Part shown: positions 38,234-47,158 of the stretch, piece by piece
Numbering within the stretch: position 1 is the first letter of the stretch
How the letters are laid out: each line of letters starts with the position of its first letter
Assembly (NCBI GenBank): GCA_024998625.1
Contig: JACOEL010000002.1
Span: forward strand, 340,548 to 404,547
Origin: Nitrospira sp.
Lineage (GTDB): Bacteria > Nitrospirota > Nitrospiria > Nitrospirales > Nitrospiraceae
Reading direction: 5' to 3'
Length of the DNA stretch: 64,000 nucleotides
Notes under the pieces: generated by a model
Database searches by the model: none
Told to the model about the DNA's origin: nothing
Seen by the model: the letters and a program-made list of their open reading frames with translations, nothing else
Position numbers and translations under genes: made by a program

Positions 38234-39190
38234 ATGGAATCCTTAACGGACATGTTGGTTCACCATGGAGCGCTCCTCCTGTTCGGCGTCGTGCTTGCCG
38301 AGCAACTCGGCCTGCCTTTCCCGGCGCTGCCGCTCCTGGTGGCGGGAGGGGTGTTGGTCGGCACCGGCCATCTGGCCTGGAGCATTGCGCTCGGTGCGGC
38401 GATCCTCGCCACGCTGATGGCGGACACGATCTGGTACCTGGCGGGACAATGGCGCGGCCGTCCCGTCCTCAGTCTTCTCTGCCGGATTGCGTTGGAACCG
38501 GATGCCTGTGTCCGGCGCACGGAGGACTTTTTCCTGCGGCACGGAGCGAAGTCGTTGATCGTGGCGAAATTCATTCCCGGGTTGAGCACGATCGCCCCTC
38601 CACTCGCCGGCATCGTGGGGCTGACGGTTCCCCTATTCCTGCTCTATGACACCCTCGGTGCCTTGTTATGGGCGGGATCGGGGGTGGGGTTCGGCTATGC
38701 GTTCAGCGGTCAGATCGAGGAGGCCTTCGCCTATTCGGAGCAGGTGATGCCTGCCTTGCTGCTCACGACGGTGATTCTGCTGGCTGGTTTCGTATCCCTT
38801 AAAGCCTGGCATCGGCACCGGCAGCTTCGCCGTTTGCCGCGCATGACGGTGGCAGAGCTTGCGGAAAAGCTCACGGCAGCTGAACCGCCGGTTCTTATCG
38901 ATGTCCGGCCGCGCGCGACGGCGGAGGCGGAACCGGGAATTCCCAGCGCGGTGTTGATGTCGTTGGATGAATTGGCCCGGCGTTACCAGGAATTCCCGCG
39001 CCATCGCGACGTGGTCGTCTACTGCGGGTGTCCGGCGGACGTGGCCAGCGCTCAGGGTGCCCTCCTTTTACAGAAGAAGGGGTTCACTCGCGTGTGGCCG
39101 CTGGCCGGCGGCATTGAGGCCTGGCGTGCGATCGTGACTCAGAATGCAGAAGCGGCGAGGGATTTTGAAAGTCAGACTGTTGCAGCCTGA
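38234..39190 (+). CDS. DedA-family membrane protein fused to a rhodanese domain
   Basis: 318 residues. The N-terminal DedA/SNARE-associated part (about 1-200) has several membrane helices and the family signatures EQLGLPFPALPLLVAGG and FFLRHGAKSLIVAKFIPGLSTIAPPLAG. A rhodanese domain (about 215-310) follows, with the active-site cysteine in VVYCGCP and the start VLIDVRP. DedA proteins move lipids or protons; rhodaneses transfer sulfur or bind anions. The ATG has GGAG seven bases upstream; the open frame extends to 38057 without support. It is followed by the TerB-Coq4 gene and sits under a possible sigma-54 promoter. Confidence 0.9.
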   Translation: MESLTDMLVHHGALLLFGVVLAEQLGLPFPALPLLVAGGVLVGTGHLAWSIALGAAILATLMADTIWYLAGQWRGRPVLSLLCRIALEPDACVRRTEDFFLRHGAKSLIVAKFIPGLSTIAPPLAGIVGLTVPLFLLYDTLGALLWAGSGVGFGYAFSGQIEEAFAYSEQVMPALLLTTVILLAGFVSLKAWHRHRQLRRLPRMTVAELAEKLTAAEPPVLIDVRPRATAEAEPGIPSAVLMSLDELARRYQEFPRHRDVVVYCGCPADVASAQGALLLQKKGFTRVWPLAGGIEAWRAIVTQNAEAARDFESQTVAA

Positions 39191-39231
39191 CCGGTCGAAT
39201 GACAGGCTGCCAACAGGTTCAGGAGGACAAG

Positions 39232-40218
39232 ATGGAACTGAAACTTCCGACTGCGGGGCAGGCCTATTGGGGATTGCGCGCCATGAAAACCGTGGCCTTG
39301 GCGGATGGCGCGCTCAATGAGTCGGAACGGCAGGTTATGCAGGCCGTGCAGCGCGTCTTCGGCACGAATCATGAGGTGGCGGGGCTTGAGCCGATCACCC
39401 CCGAAGAGTTGGCGTTGAACCTGCCAGATCCGCAAATCAGACGGCAATTGGTCAACGGGCTGATCGTGATGTCGCTGATCGACCGCGAGGTCACGGCTCA
39501 AGAGGCCGCACTCGTCGAGCGGTTTGCGGCGGCCTTGCAGGTCGCCGCGCCCGAGGTCACGAATCTTCGCCATGTCGTCAAGCGGGAACTGTTTCATCTG
39601 CGCCTCGACCTGGCCCGGCGTTTCTGGCTCAGGGAAAAGGTGGCCGAAATTTGGAAACAGGAAGGACTGCGGGGGCTCGCAAAATTCGCCGCCGGCATGA
39701 TCGGCAAGTATGAAGATCCGGCCGTCGCCGCGCGGTACCAGGCCCTGGGGCAGTATCCGGCCGGGTCGCTGGGGCGGAGTTATTGGGAGTATTGCCGGAA
39801 GAACGGCTTCGCGTTTCCGGGAGAGAAAGGTGGAGCGCCGGAGCCCATTCTGTTTCACGATTGTGCCCACATCTTGTCCGGATATGGTACGGCCCCGGAA
39901 GAAGAGGTGCAGGTGGCCTGCTTCAGCGCGGGCTTCCAACGGCGTGATCCGTTCCTCTTCGTGTTTTTTGTGTTGCTTCAATTTCATGTCGGCATCCGCA
40001 TGACGCCGATTACCGAGGCTGGAACCGGATTCTTCGATCCGGAGAAGGCCTTGATCGCCATGCGTCGCGGCGCGGCGATGAATGTGGATCTCAACCATGG
40101 TTGGGATTATTGGCCGGTCATGGGTGAACAGGTTGAGGCGCTACGGCGTCGGTACAACATACTACCTATCGAGGCGTTCCACACGAGGAGTGAACGTGAA
40201 TTGGAGCAGGTGCGCTGA
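39232..40218 (+). CDS. TerB-like/Coq4-like two-domain protein
   Basis: 328 residues. The N-terminal part (about 5-115) is an all-helical TerB-like domain with ALADGALNESERQVMQAVQRVFG. The C-terminal part (about 150-320) resembles the ubiquinone-biosynthesis protein Coq4: HDCAHILSGYG, with a Glu eleven residues after the second His, is the HDxxH-x11-E metal motif of that family. AGGAGG lies five bases before the ATG. It follows the DedA-rhodanese gene by 41 bases, so they are probably co-transcribed. Coq4 binds lipid-like quinone precursors, so a membrane-lipid or quinone role in stress is plausible but unproven. Confidence 0.72.
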   Translation: MELKLPTAGQAYWGLRAMKTVALADGALNESERQVMQAVQRVFGTNHEVAGLEPITPEELALNLPDPQIRRQLVNGLIVMSLIDREVTAQEAALVERFAAALQVAAPEVTNLRHVVKRELFHLRLDLARRFWLREKVAEIWKQEGLRGLAKFAAGMIGKYEDPAVAARYQALGQYPAGSLGRSYWEYCRKNGFAFPGEKGGAPEPILFHDCAHILSGYGTAPEEEVQVACFSAGFQRRDPFLFVFFVLLQFHVGIRMTPITEAGTGFFDPEKALIAMRRGAAMNVDLNHGWDYWPVMGEQVEALRRRYNILPIEAFHTRSERELEQVR

Positions 40219-40263
40219 CAGCAGGCTACTTGTCAGTCTGCAAGTTGTGAGTTGGTTTGACGC

Positions 40264-40279
40264 TGCCGTTATTTCGGCA
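40264..40279 (+). promoter_or_regulatory. Enhancer dyad TGCCGT-N4-TCGGCA
   Basis: The same operator pattern as 37679-37694 (TGCCGW-N4-TCGGCA), about 125 bases upstream of the candidate -24 element of the RND operon. It partly overlaps another palindrome (TTCGGCAGATGCCGAA at 40273-40288). Confidence 0.55.
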
Positions 40280-40404
40280 GATGCCGAATGGCGGGCGGGC
40301 GGACTTCGTCATCAACCTCAGCCATGCACGAAACACGAGCGGACGAGCGCATATTTTCTCCATTCGAATGCGCACTTAGATTGAAATGCGGCCGATGGCG
40401 AGGC

Positions 40405-40420
40405 AGGAACAGTCGTTGCT
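40405..40420 (+). promoter_or_regulatory. Candidate sigma-54 promoter of the RND efflux operon
   Basis: AGGAACA, four bases, TTGCT. The -12 half is perfect and the GG/GC pair has the exact ten-base gap, but the -24 half matches only 4 of 7 positions. The dyad upstream supports it. It lies about 80 bases before the adaptor gene. Confidence 0.45.
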
Positions 40421-40498
40421 CCTTGCAGAGGAACGAATTTTTGTGATGGAACGGGCGAGCCTCGGTTCCATCTGCAACCTGCCGGGAGGGCACCTATC

Positions 40499-41623
40499 AT
40501 GAATCGTCGAAGTTGGATCGGGTCTTCGTTGCTGCTCCTGACCGTGGCGGCGACTGGTGTGGGCCTGGCCGCGTGGAAATATGGAAGCATTCAGGCCAAT
40601 GCGGTGGCTTCGGCGAATCAGCCGGAACCGATGGAATCAGTGGCGGTCGCCGTCGCGAGGGACGTCGAGCATCATCAAACGGCTACCTCCATCGGGACGG
40701 TGTTGGCCTTGCGCTCGATCACGCTGCGAAACGAACTGGCCGGCACTGTCAGCCAGGTCAAATTTGTACCCGGCCAGACGGTCGAGGCTGGGGCCGTGCT
40801 TGTTGCGCTCGACGTGTCGGTCGAAGAAGCGGACTTGCGGGCTCAGCAGGCCCAGGCGGTCCTGGCGAAGACGGTGTTGGATCGTCGTCGGGCGTTGACT
40901 CAAGACCTCGCCGCGGCTCAGGAGGAAGTCGATCGGGCCCGCGCAGACCTCGATGTGGCGCATGCCCAAATGGCGCGCACGAAGGCTCTGATCGCCCGCA
41001 AGACGATCCGTGCCCCGTTCCGCGCCCGTGTGGGATTGGCCGACGTGCATCCCGGGCAATATCTCAACGAAGGCACACAGCTGACCACGCTGCAGGGTAT
41101 CGATGAGGCGGTCCATGTGGACTTTGCGGTTCCTCAGCACGTCGCGCTCGGACTGCGCCAAGGGGGGGCCGTCGAGGTGTTCACCGGTGACCCCTCTCCC
41201 GTGGCCGCCAGGATTGTGGCGATCGATGCCCGCATCGACCCCGTCACGCGCAACACCATGGTACGTGCCAGGATCGAGCATTCCGCCACCATGCCGGCTC
41301 CCGGCGCGGCCGTGCGGATCAGGGTGCCGGTGGGGTTGGCGCACAAGGCTGTGGCGATCCCGGTGAATGCGTTAAAAAAAGGGCCGAGTGGCGATCAGGT
41401 GTTTGTCATCGAGCCAGATCGTGAGAATAAACCGCGCGCGCATGTGCGTCAGGTCGAAAGCGGGACGATGCTCGGTGATGAGATCGTCATCCACAGCGGG
41501 CTGACCTCCGGCGAACGGGTGGCTGCGTCGGGGGCGTTCAAATTGCGTGATGGCGTATTGGTGATTGCCGCCGGCGAGCCGGCACGTACAGCGGAACCAG
41601 ACCGTCTCCTCAGCCAACAGTAA
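40499..41623 (+). CDS. RND efflux periplasmic adaptor (membrane fusion protein)
   Basis: 374 residues. An N-terminal membrane anchor (about 7-25) is followed by the lipoyl/barrel-sandwich halves (NELAGTVSQVKFVPGQTVEAGAVLVALD and the matching IRAPFRARVGLADVHPGQYLNEG), a helical hairpin between them, and a beta-barrel and membrane-proximal part. It links an inner-membrane RND pump to an outer-membrane channel. GGGAGGG lies upstream of the ATG. The permease and channel follow, so all three parts of a tripartite pump are present. Confidence 0.94.
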   Translation: MNRRSWIGSSLLLLTVAATGVGLAAWKYGSIQANAVASANQPEPMESVAVAVARDVEHHQTATSIGTVLALRSITLRNELAGTVSQVKFVPGQTVEAGAVLVALDVSVEEADLRAQQAQAVLAKTVLDRRRALTQDLAAAQEEVDRARADLDVAHAQMARTKALIARKTIRAPFRARVGLADVHPGQYLNEGTQLTTLQGIDEAVHVDFAVPQHVALGLRQGGAVEVFTGDPSPVAARIVAIDARIDPVTRNTMVRARIEHSATMPAPGAAVRIRVPVGLAHKAVAIPVNALKKGPSGDQVFVIEPDRENKPRAHVRQVESGTMLGDEIVIHSGLTSGERVAASGAFKLRDGVLVIAAGEPARTAEPDRLLSQQ

Positions 41624-41634
41624 GTCAGGGGAAT

Positions 41635-44600
41635 ATGCCCATGCGTTCGTTTACCGACATCTTCATCAAACATCCGGTGCTGGCCGTAGTTGTGAACCTC
41701 GTGATCGTCCTCGTGGGCTGGCGGGCGCTGACGACACTGCCGGTGCAACAGTATCCGAAGATCGAGAGCTCCTCGATCATCATCACCACCGTCTATTACG
41801 GAGCCGCGGCCGAGACGGTGCGAGGGTTTCTGACCACACCGATCGAGCGGGTGGTGTCGGCGATCAGCGGGGTCGACTATCTCGAATCCACCAGCCGTGC
41901 CGGCGTCAGCACCGTAACGGTCCATCTGAAGCTGAACCACAACAGCACGGCGGCGCTCGCCGAAGTGACCGCGCGGTTGCAGCAGGTCCGGTCGGAGTTG
42001 CCGGCCGAAGCGGAACCTCCGGCGGTGGAAGTGCAGCGCGCCGACCGACCGTACGCCTCGTTCTATCTCAGCTTCACGTCTCCGGAGCGGACCGTGCCGG
42101 CGCTGACGGATTGGCTGTTGCGAACGCTGCAGCCGCAACTCGCCACCTTGACCGGTGTGCAGCGCGTCACGATTGAAGGTGGCAGGCAGATCGCCATGCG
42201 GGTGTGGATCGATCCCGATCGGCTCGCGGCCTACAACCTCTCGCCCGGCGACGTGCAGGCAGCTCTGCGTCGGAACAACTATTTGGCCGCCGTCGGCCGG
42301 ACCAAGGGCAATCTCGTGCAGGTCAATCTGCTCGCGAATACGGACCTGCGTTCCGTCAACGAGTTTCAGGAACTCATCGTAACCGACCGCGGCGGCGCCA
42401 TCGTGCGGTTGCGGGATGTGGCGCGGGTGGAAAACGGAGCCGAAGAGGCCGAGATGGTCGCGAAGTACAATCGTTTGGAGGGGGTGTACCTCGGGGTCTG
42501 GCCGCTGGTCGGCTCAAACGAGATCGAGGTGGCCCACCGGTTGCGGGAAGAAATGGATCGTATCCGGCCGACCTTGCCGAAAGATATCGATATGCAGTTG
42601 GTCTGGGACGGCACCATGTTCATGGAAAGCGCTTTGAAGGAGATCACCAAGACGCTGGGCGAAACGATTCTGATCGTGGCCACGGTGGTCTTCCTGTTCA
42701 TGGGGTCGATCAGGACCGCGCTGGTTCCGCTGGTGGCCATGCCGGTGTCGCTGATCGGAGCCGCCATCTTCATGTATGCGTTCGGCTTCAGCCTGAATTT
42801 GCTGACGATTTTGGCGATCGTGTTGTCGGTGGGGTTGGTCGTGGATGACGCCATCGTCGTCGTGGAAAACGTCGAACGGCATGTGCGCGAAGGAAAGTCG
42901 AGGGTTCAGGCGGCGTTGATCGGCTCGCGCGAATTGGTCGGTCCCATCGTGGCCATGACGATTACCTTGGCCGCAGTCTACGCCCCGATCGGTTTTCAGG
43001 GAGGCCTGACCGGCTCGCTGTTTCTGGAATTTGCCATCACCCTGGCCGCCGCAGTCGTGCTGTCCGGTGTCGTGGCGATCACGCTCTCGCCGGTCATGAG
43101 CTCGCGATTTGTCCACCCGGAAGGGAAAGAGGGCAAGCTGACCCGTCTGGTCAATCGTGGGTTTGACGCGACGCGGGCGGTCTACGGGCGGTTGCTCGAC
43201 GGCGCGTTGGAAATGCGCTGGGCGATCGTCGCGGCGTCGCTGCTGATCATGGTGGCGGCCGTTCCGCTCTATCTGTTCTCTCGACAGGAATTGGCGCCTG
43301 TGGAGGACCAGAGCCATATCAGTCTCTTTCTGGAAGCCTCGCCGGATTCGACGGTGGCCGCTACGAACAGTGATTCCTTGAAGGTAGTCGAAGCAATCCG
43401 GGCGTTTCCGGAAGCCCGGTTCATGTGGTCGCTGACTTCGTCTTGGGGCGGCTTTGGCGGCTTGGTGGCCAAAGACTGGCGGGAACGGACGCGTTCGACC
43501 GAGCTGATGTACGGCGAAGTCTTCGGAGCCGTGTCGCAGATCCCCGGTCTGCGGGTGTTCCCCCGCCTCGATCCGCCGTTGCCGACACCCGGGCAGTATG
43601 ACGTGGAGCTGATCCTGGCGAGCGAGGTGCCTGCCGAGCAAATGCTGGAGATGACCGCCGCAGTCCTGGGTGCCGGCTGGCAGAGCGGCAAGTTCTTGTA
43701 TGTCGACACCGACCTGAAGATCGATTTGCCTGAAGCGCGGGTCGTGCTCGATCGCGAGCGACTCGCCGACCTGGGATTCGACCTGGCCGGTGTCGGGCAG
43801 GAACTCGGGACGCTGCTCGGTGGGGCCTATGTGAATCGGTTCAATTTTTATGACCGCAGTTACAAGGTCATTCCTCAAATCGGCGACAAGGATCGCGCGA
43901 CGTTGGATCCGCTGCTCGATCTCAAGATCAAGACGCCAAGCGGCCAGCTGGTGCCGGTGTCGACGTTTACGCATATCGAGACGAGTACCGCCCCGCGGAC
44001 GTTGAACCGTTTTCAACAACGCAATGCGGTACGGATTTTCGGCGGGGTGAAGCCCGGGGTGACCAAGGAGGAGGGGCTGCGCGTTCTGGAGACTGCGGCG
44101 GCCACGGCCGTCGGTCCGCGGGTGGCGCTCGATTTTGCGGGAGAATCGCGCCAGATTCGTCACGAAGGTTCGGCCTTGACGGTGACACTGGGCTTTGCGG
44201 TGGTGCTCATTTACCTCGTGCTCGCGGCTCAGTTCAAAAGTTTTCGGGACCCGCTGATCGTCCTGCTGGGCTCGGTGCCGCTGGCGATCTCAGGCGCGCT
44301 GGTGTTCAGTTTCCTCGACCTGACGACGATCAACATCTATTCGCAGGTTGGGTTGATAACATTGGTGGGACTGATCGCCAAGAACGGTATCCTGATCGTG
44401 GAGTTCGCGAATACCCTACAGGAACGGGGGCTGTCGAAGACGGCCGCCCTGCGGGAAGCATCCCTGACGCGATTGCGCCCGGTCTTGATGACTTCGGCGG
44501 CCACGGTCTTCGGACACCTCCCGCTGGTGCTCGTTTCGGGACCCGGTGCCGCGGCCCGCAACAGCATCGGCATGGTGTTGGTCACGGGAATGACGGTCGG

Positions 44601-44724
44601 CACACTCTTCACGCTGTTCGTCGTGCCGGTGTTTTACTCGCTGATCGCCGCGCGGCACCAGCCGGCGGTGGAATTGGAAGAGGCCGAAGCGGGTGAGTTG
44701 CAGTTGGCGGCGGTAAAGGGATGA
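41635..44724 (+). CDS. RND efflux permease (AcrB/MexF-like, HAE1 type)
   Basis: 1029 residues, typical size. Twelve membrane helices are arranged as two repeats with large periplasmic loops. The acidic pair for proton relay is in GLVVDDAIVVVENVERH (helix 4). The C-terminal repeat shows LITLVGLIAKNGILIVEFAN. The sequence is closer to drug/lipid exporters of the HAE1 class than to heavy-metal CusA types, since the Met-triad of the latter was not seen. It starts 11 bases after the adaptor stop and is probably under the same promoter. The substrate is unknown. Confidence 0.95.
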   Translation: MPMRSFTDIFIKHPVLAVVVNLVIVLVGWRALTTLPVQQYPKIESSSIIITTVYYGAAAETVRGFLTTPIERVVSAISGVDYLESTSRAGVSTVTVHLKLNHNSTAALAEVTARLQQVRSELPAEAEPPAVEVQRADRPYASFYLSFTSPERTVPALTDWLLRTLQPQLATLTGVQRVTIEGGRQIAMRVWIDPDRLAAYNLSPGDVQAALRRNNYLAAVGRTKGNLVQVNLLANTDLRSVNEFQELIVTDRGGAIVRLRDVARVENGAEEAEMVAKYNRLEGVYLGVWPLVGSNEIEVAHRLREEMDRIRPTLPKDIDMQLVWDGTMFMESALKEITKTLGETILIVATVVFLFMGSIRTALVPLVAMPVSLIGAAIFMYAFGFSLNLLTILAIVLSVGLVVDDAIVVVENVERHVREGKSRVQAALIGSRELVGPIVAMTITLAAVYAPIGFQGGLTGSLFLEFAITLAAAVVLSGVVAITLSPVMSSRFVHPEGKEGKLTRLVNRGFDATRAVYGRLLDGALEMRWAIVAASLLIMVAAVPLYLFSRQELAPVEDQSHISLFLEASPDSTVAATNSDSLKVVEAIRAFPEARFMWSLTSSWGGFGGLVAKDWRERTRSTELMYGEVFGAVSQIPGLRVFPRLDPPLPTPGQYDVELILASEVPAEQMLEMTAAVLGAGWQSGKFLYVDTDLKIDLPEARVVLDRERLADLGFDLAGVGQELGTLLGGAYVNRFNFYDRSYKVIPQIGDKDRATLDPLLDLKIKTPSGQLVPVSTFTHIETSTAPRTLNRFQQRNAVRIFGGVKPGVTKEEGLRVLETAAATAVGPRVALDFAGESRQIRHEGSALTVTLGFAVVLIYLVLAAQFKSFRDPLIVLLGSVPLAISGALVFSFLDLTTINIYSQVGLITLVGLIAKNGILIVEFANTLQERGLSKTAALREASLTRLRPVLMTSAATVFGHLPLVLVSGPGAAARNSIGMVLVTGMTVGTLFTLFVVPVFYSLIAARHQPAVELEEAEAGELQLAAVKG

Positions 44725-44765
44725 ACTGATCCCGGCTCGTTGAGCGCAACAGGAGGACATGCACG

Positions 44766-45077
44766 ATGCTGAAGATTACGTCCGAGCAGACTTCCGATTC
44801 CGTGCGTCTGACCCTGGAAGGGAGTCTGAGCGGGCCCTGGGTGACTGAACTCGAACGGGTGTGGCAGCAGGTCAAACAAGCCGGCATCTTTGCCCCCGTG
44901 GTGGAACTGACAGGCATCACCTTCATTGCCGAGGACGGCAAGGCTCTGCTCACCAGCATGTGGCGGGAAGGCGCCGCCTTGGTCGCGAATGGGTGCTGCA
45001 CCAGACACATTGTGGCAGAAATCACCGGGGCGGGAGGCGGCCAGGCTGCACCATCCGTCCGCTGTGAGACGACGTAG
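44766..45077 (+). CDS. STAS-like small protein within the RND operon
   Basis: 103 residues. The sequence MLKITSEQTSDSVRLTLEGSLSGPWVTELERVWQQ...VVELTGITFIAEDGKALLTSMWREGAALVANG has the alternate strand/helix pattern of STAS (anti-sigma antagonist) domains. The usual phospho-accepting Ser is replaced by Glu/Asp in FIAEDGK, so partner control by phosphorylation is doubtful. AGGAGG lies upstream of the ATG. It sits between the permease and channel genes, an unusual position for a STAS protein; it may regulate pump assembly or be an unrelated operon member. Confidence 0.65.
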   Translation: MLKITSEQTSDSVRLTLEGSLSGPWVTELERVWQQVKQAGIFAPVVELTGITFIAEDGKALLTSMWREGAALVANGCCTRHIVAEITGAGGGQAAPSVRCETT

Positions 45078-45089
45078 GACGGTCATCGC

Positions 45090-46535
45090 ATGCGCATGGT
45101 AGCTCTCCTCATAAGCTCCGTTCTCCTGGCCTCCTGTGCCATCGGACCGGACTACTCCCGTCCGGACCTTGCTGTGCCCGAACGGTTCCGCATGACGGCG
45201 ACCCAGCAGGAAACCGAATCATTCGCCAACCTGCCCTGGTGGGATCTGTTGCAGGATGAAGAACTGCGGCGTCTCATTCGAGTGGCGCTGGCTGAGAATA
45301 AAGATCTGAAACGGGCGGTTGCGTCGGTCGAAGATTTTCAGGCGCGTATGTTGATTGCCAGAATGGATTTCGCGCCGAAGGCCGACCTTACGTCCAACGC
45401 GCCCTTGTTCGGCCGCAAGGCAAACTTTCTGTTTCCGGGTTTTCCCAATCCGTTCAACTACTATCTCCAAGGGAATCTCTCCTGGGAGATCGATATCTGG
45501 GGACGGATTCGTCGATCCAACGAAGCGGCGCGGGGAGATCTCCTGTCGCGAGAAGAGGCTCGCCGCGCCGTCGTCCTGCAACTGGTGAGCGGCGTGGCAG
45601 AAGCCTACTTCGACATGCTGCAGTTCGACATGCAGTTGGCCGTCGCGCAGCGAACGCTGAAATCCTGGGACGAATCGGTCAGGATTGCCGAGGCCCGGCT
45701 GCGGGAGGGCATGATCTCCAAAATCGACGCGGACCAGTTTGCGGCGGAACGCGCCAACGCCGCAGCTCGGGCGGCAGAGTTGAGCCGACAGATGGTGCAG
45801 AAAGAAAACCAGCTCAGTGTGTTGCTGGGGCGCGTGCCAGGTCGGATTCCGAGAGGACGTTCTCTCACCGACCAGGTGATGCCGCCGGAGGTGCCGGCCG
45901 GTCTTCCTTCGGAATTGTTGCAGCGCCGCCCGGATCTCGTGCAGGCGGAGCAGGAATTGGCGGCGGCTACGGCGAGAATCGGTGTGGCGAAGGCGGACCG
46001 GTTTCCGAAACTCAGCATCACGGGAATTCTCGGTGTCGCCAGTCCGCAGTTGTCCCGCCTGGTTGCGAATGAGACGGCGTTCGGTGTCGCAGGCCCCGGG
46101 CTTGCCGGTCCCTTGCTGAATGCTCAGATCCTCGGGTTTCAGCAGGCCGCCGCTGAAGCGCAGAGCCGTGAGGCGCTGGCACGGTATGAGCAGTCGCTGC
46201 TGGTGGCGTTTCGTGAGGTGGAGGATGCGCTGGTCGCCGTGCGAACGGTGCGGGAGCAACGGAACGCGCAGGTTGAGCAGGTGGATGCGTTGCGTTCGGC
46301 TCTGCGCCTGGCCAATCTGCGATATAAAGGAGGACTCGCGAACTATCTCGACGTCCTCGTGGCACAACGCAATCTATTCGAGGCGGAACTTGCGCTGACC
46401 AGCACCCACCGGTTACAGCTGGTGTCGGTCGTGCAATTGTATAAAGCATTGGGGGGCGGATGGTCGCCACTCGATACGGCCCAGCAACAGCCGGGCCAAG
46501 CTCCGGCAGAACCGGGGAAGGCGGGGCGCGGCTGA
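45090..46535 (+). CDS. Outer-membrane efflux channel lipoprotein (NodT/OprM type)
   Basis: 481 residues. A lipoprotein signal with lipobox LLASC places the lipidated Cys at about residue 16. IGPDYSRPDLAVPERF, the two long helical repeats (each with VASVEDFQARMLIARMDFAPKAD-like and QQAAAEAQSREALARYEQSLLVAFREVEDALVAVRT-like content) and a C-terminal LGGGW are typical of the TolC-like NodT family. It provides the exit duct for the RND pump encoded upstream. It follows the STAS-like gene by 12 bases. Confidence 0.93.
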   Translation: MRMVALLISSVLLASCAIGPDYSRPDLAVPERFRMTATQQETESFANLPWWDLLQDEELRRLIRVALAENKDLKRAVASVEDFQARMLIARMDFAPKADLTSNAPLFGRKANFLFPGFPNPFNYYLQGNLSWEIDIWGRIRRSNEAARGDLLSREEARRAVVLQLVSGVAEAYFDMLQFDMQLAVAQRTLKSWDESVRIAEARLREGMISKIDADQFAAERANAAARAAELSRQMVQKENQLSVLLGRVPGRIPRGRSLTDQVMPPEVPAGLPSELLQRRPDLVQAEQELAAATARIGVAKADRFPKLSITGILGVASPQLSRLVANETAFGVAGPGLAGPLLNAQILGFQQAAAEAQSREALARYEQSLLVAFREVEDALVAVRTVREQRNAQVEQVDALRSALRLANLRYKGGLANYLDVLVAQRNLFEAELALTSTHRLQLVSVVQLYKALGGGWSPLDTAQQQPGQAPAEPGKAGRG

Positions 46536-46582
46536 CCCACGGACCCGGGGGGGAAAGAGAGCGGCGTGACGGGGGCCGGGGC

Positions 46583-47140
46583 ATGAGCCAGGAGGACAGG
46601 GAGGCAGGCCCTCTCGCGCAATTCCTTGCCGAAGACCATCGACGGCTCGACGCATTGCTGCAGTCGGCTCTAGTGCAACCGACCCGGGTGAATCGCGAGG
46701 TGTACGACCAATTCCGCGCCGGACTGCTTCGGCACATCGGCATGGAGGAGAAGATACTCTTCCCTGCGGTCCAGCGATGGCGTGGCGGCGACCCGCTTCC
46801 GATCACTGCCAAGCTTCGACTCGACCACGGCGCGCTCGCCACGTTGCTCATGCCCACTCCGACCCCAGCAATCCTGGCGACTATCCGACGCCTGCTGATG
46901 GACCACAATGTGCTGGAGGAAGGGCCGGGTGGTGTCTACGACCTCTGCGATCGGCTGGCAGGCTCCGACGCCGAGTCGCTGCTGAAGGCCTTGCGCGCCG
47001 CTCCGTCGGTCGCCGTGATGCCTCATTCCGACAGTCCTGCGGTGATGACCATCCTGCGTCGCGTATTGGAGCGTGCGGGTTATCGCATGGACACGGACAT
47101 GGGTACAGATGTGCCGGTGACTCCGGCCCAGGAATCCTGA
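46583..47140 (+). CDS. Hemerythrin-like protein
   Basis: 185 residues. Histidines and carboxylates fit a HHE/hemerythrin four-helix bundle: AEDHRRLD, LLRHIGMEEKILFP, LRLDHGAL and LLMDHNVLEEG, giving the H...HxxxE...H...HxxxE di-iron pattern. Such proteins bind oxygen, nitric oxide or iron. The next two genes (an NnrS-like protein and a DUF59 protein) fit a nitric oxide or iron-sulfur damage theme. The start used is an ATG 48 bases after the channel gene; the open frame also continues upstream within that gene, which is not considered real. The C-terminal part (about 130-185) is a second small domain of unknown role. Confidence 0.85.
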   Translation: MSQEDREAGPLAQFLAEDHRRLDALLQSALVQPTRVNREVYDQFRAGLLRHIGMEEKILFPAVQRWRGGDPLPITAKLRLDHGALATLLMPTPTPAILATIRRLLMDHNVLEEGPGGVYDLCDRLAGSDAESLLKALRAAPSVAVMPHSDSPAVMTILRRVLERAGYRMDTDMGTDVPVTPAQES

Positions 47141-47158
47141 CAGAAAGTTCACGCACCC

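Noticed and set aside
40451..40464. Another TGGAACG before the RND operon.
   Set aside because: The following GC is nine, not ten, bases from the GG, so it is not a sigma-54 promoter.
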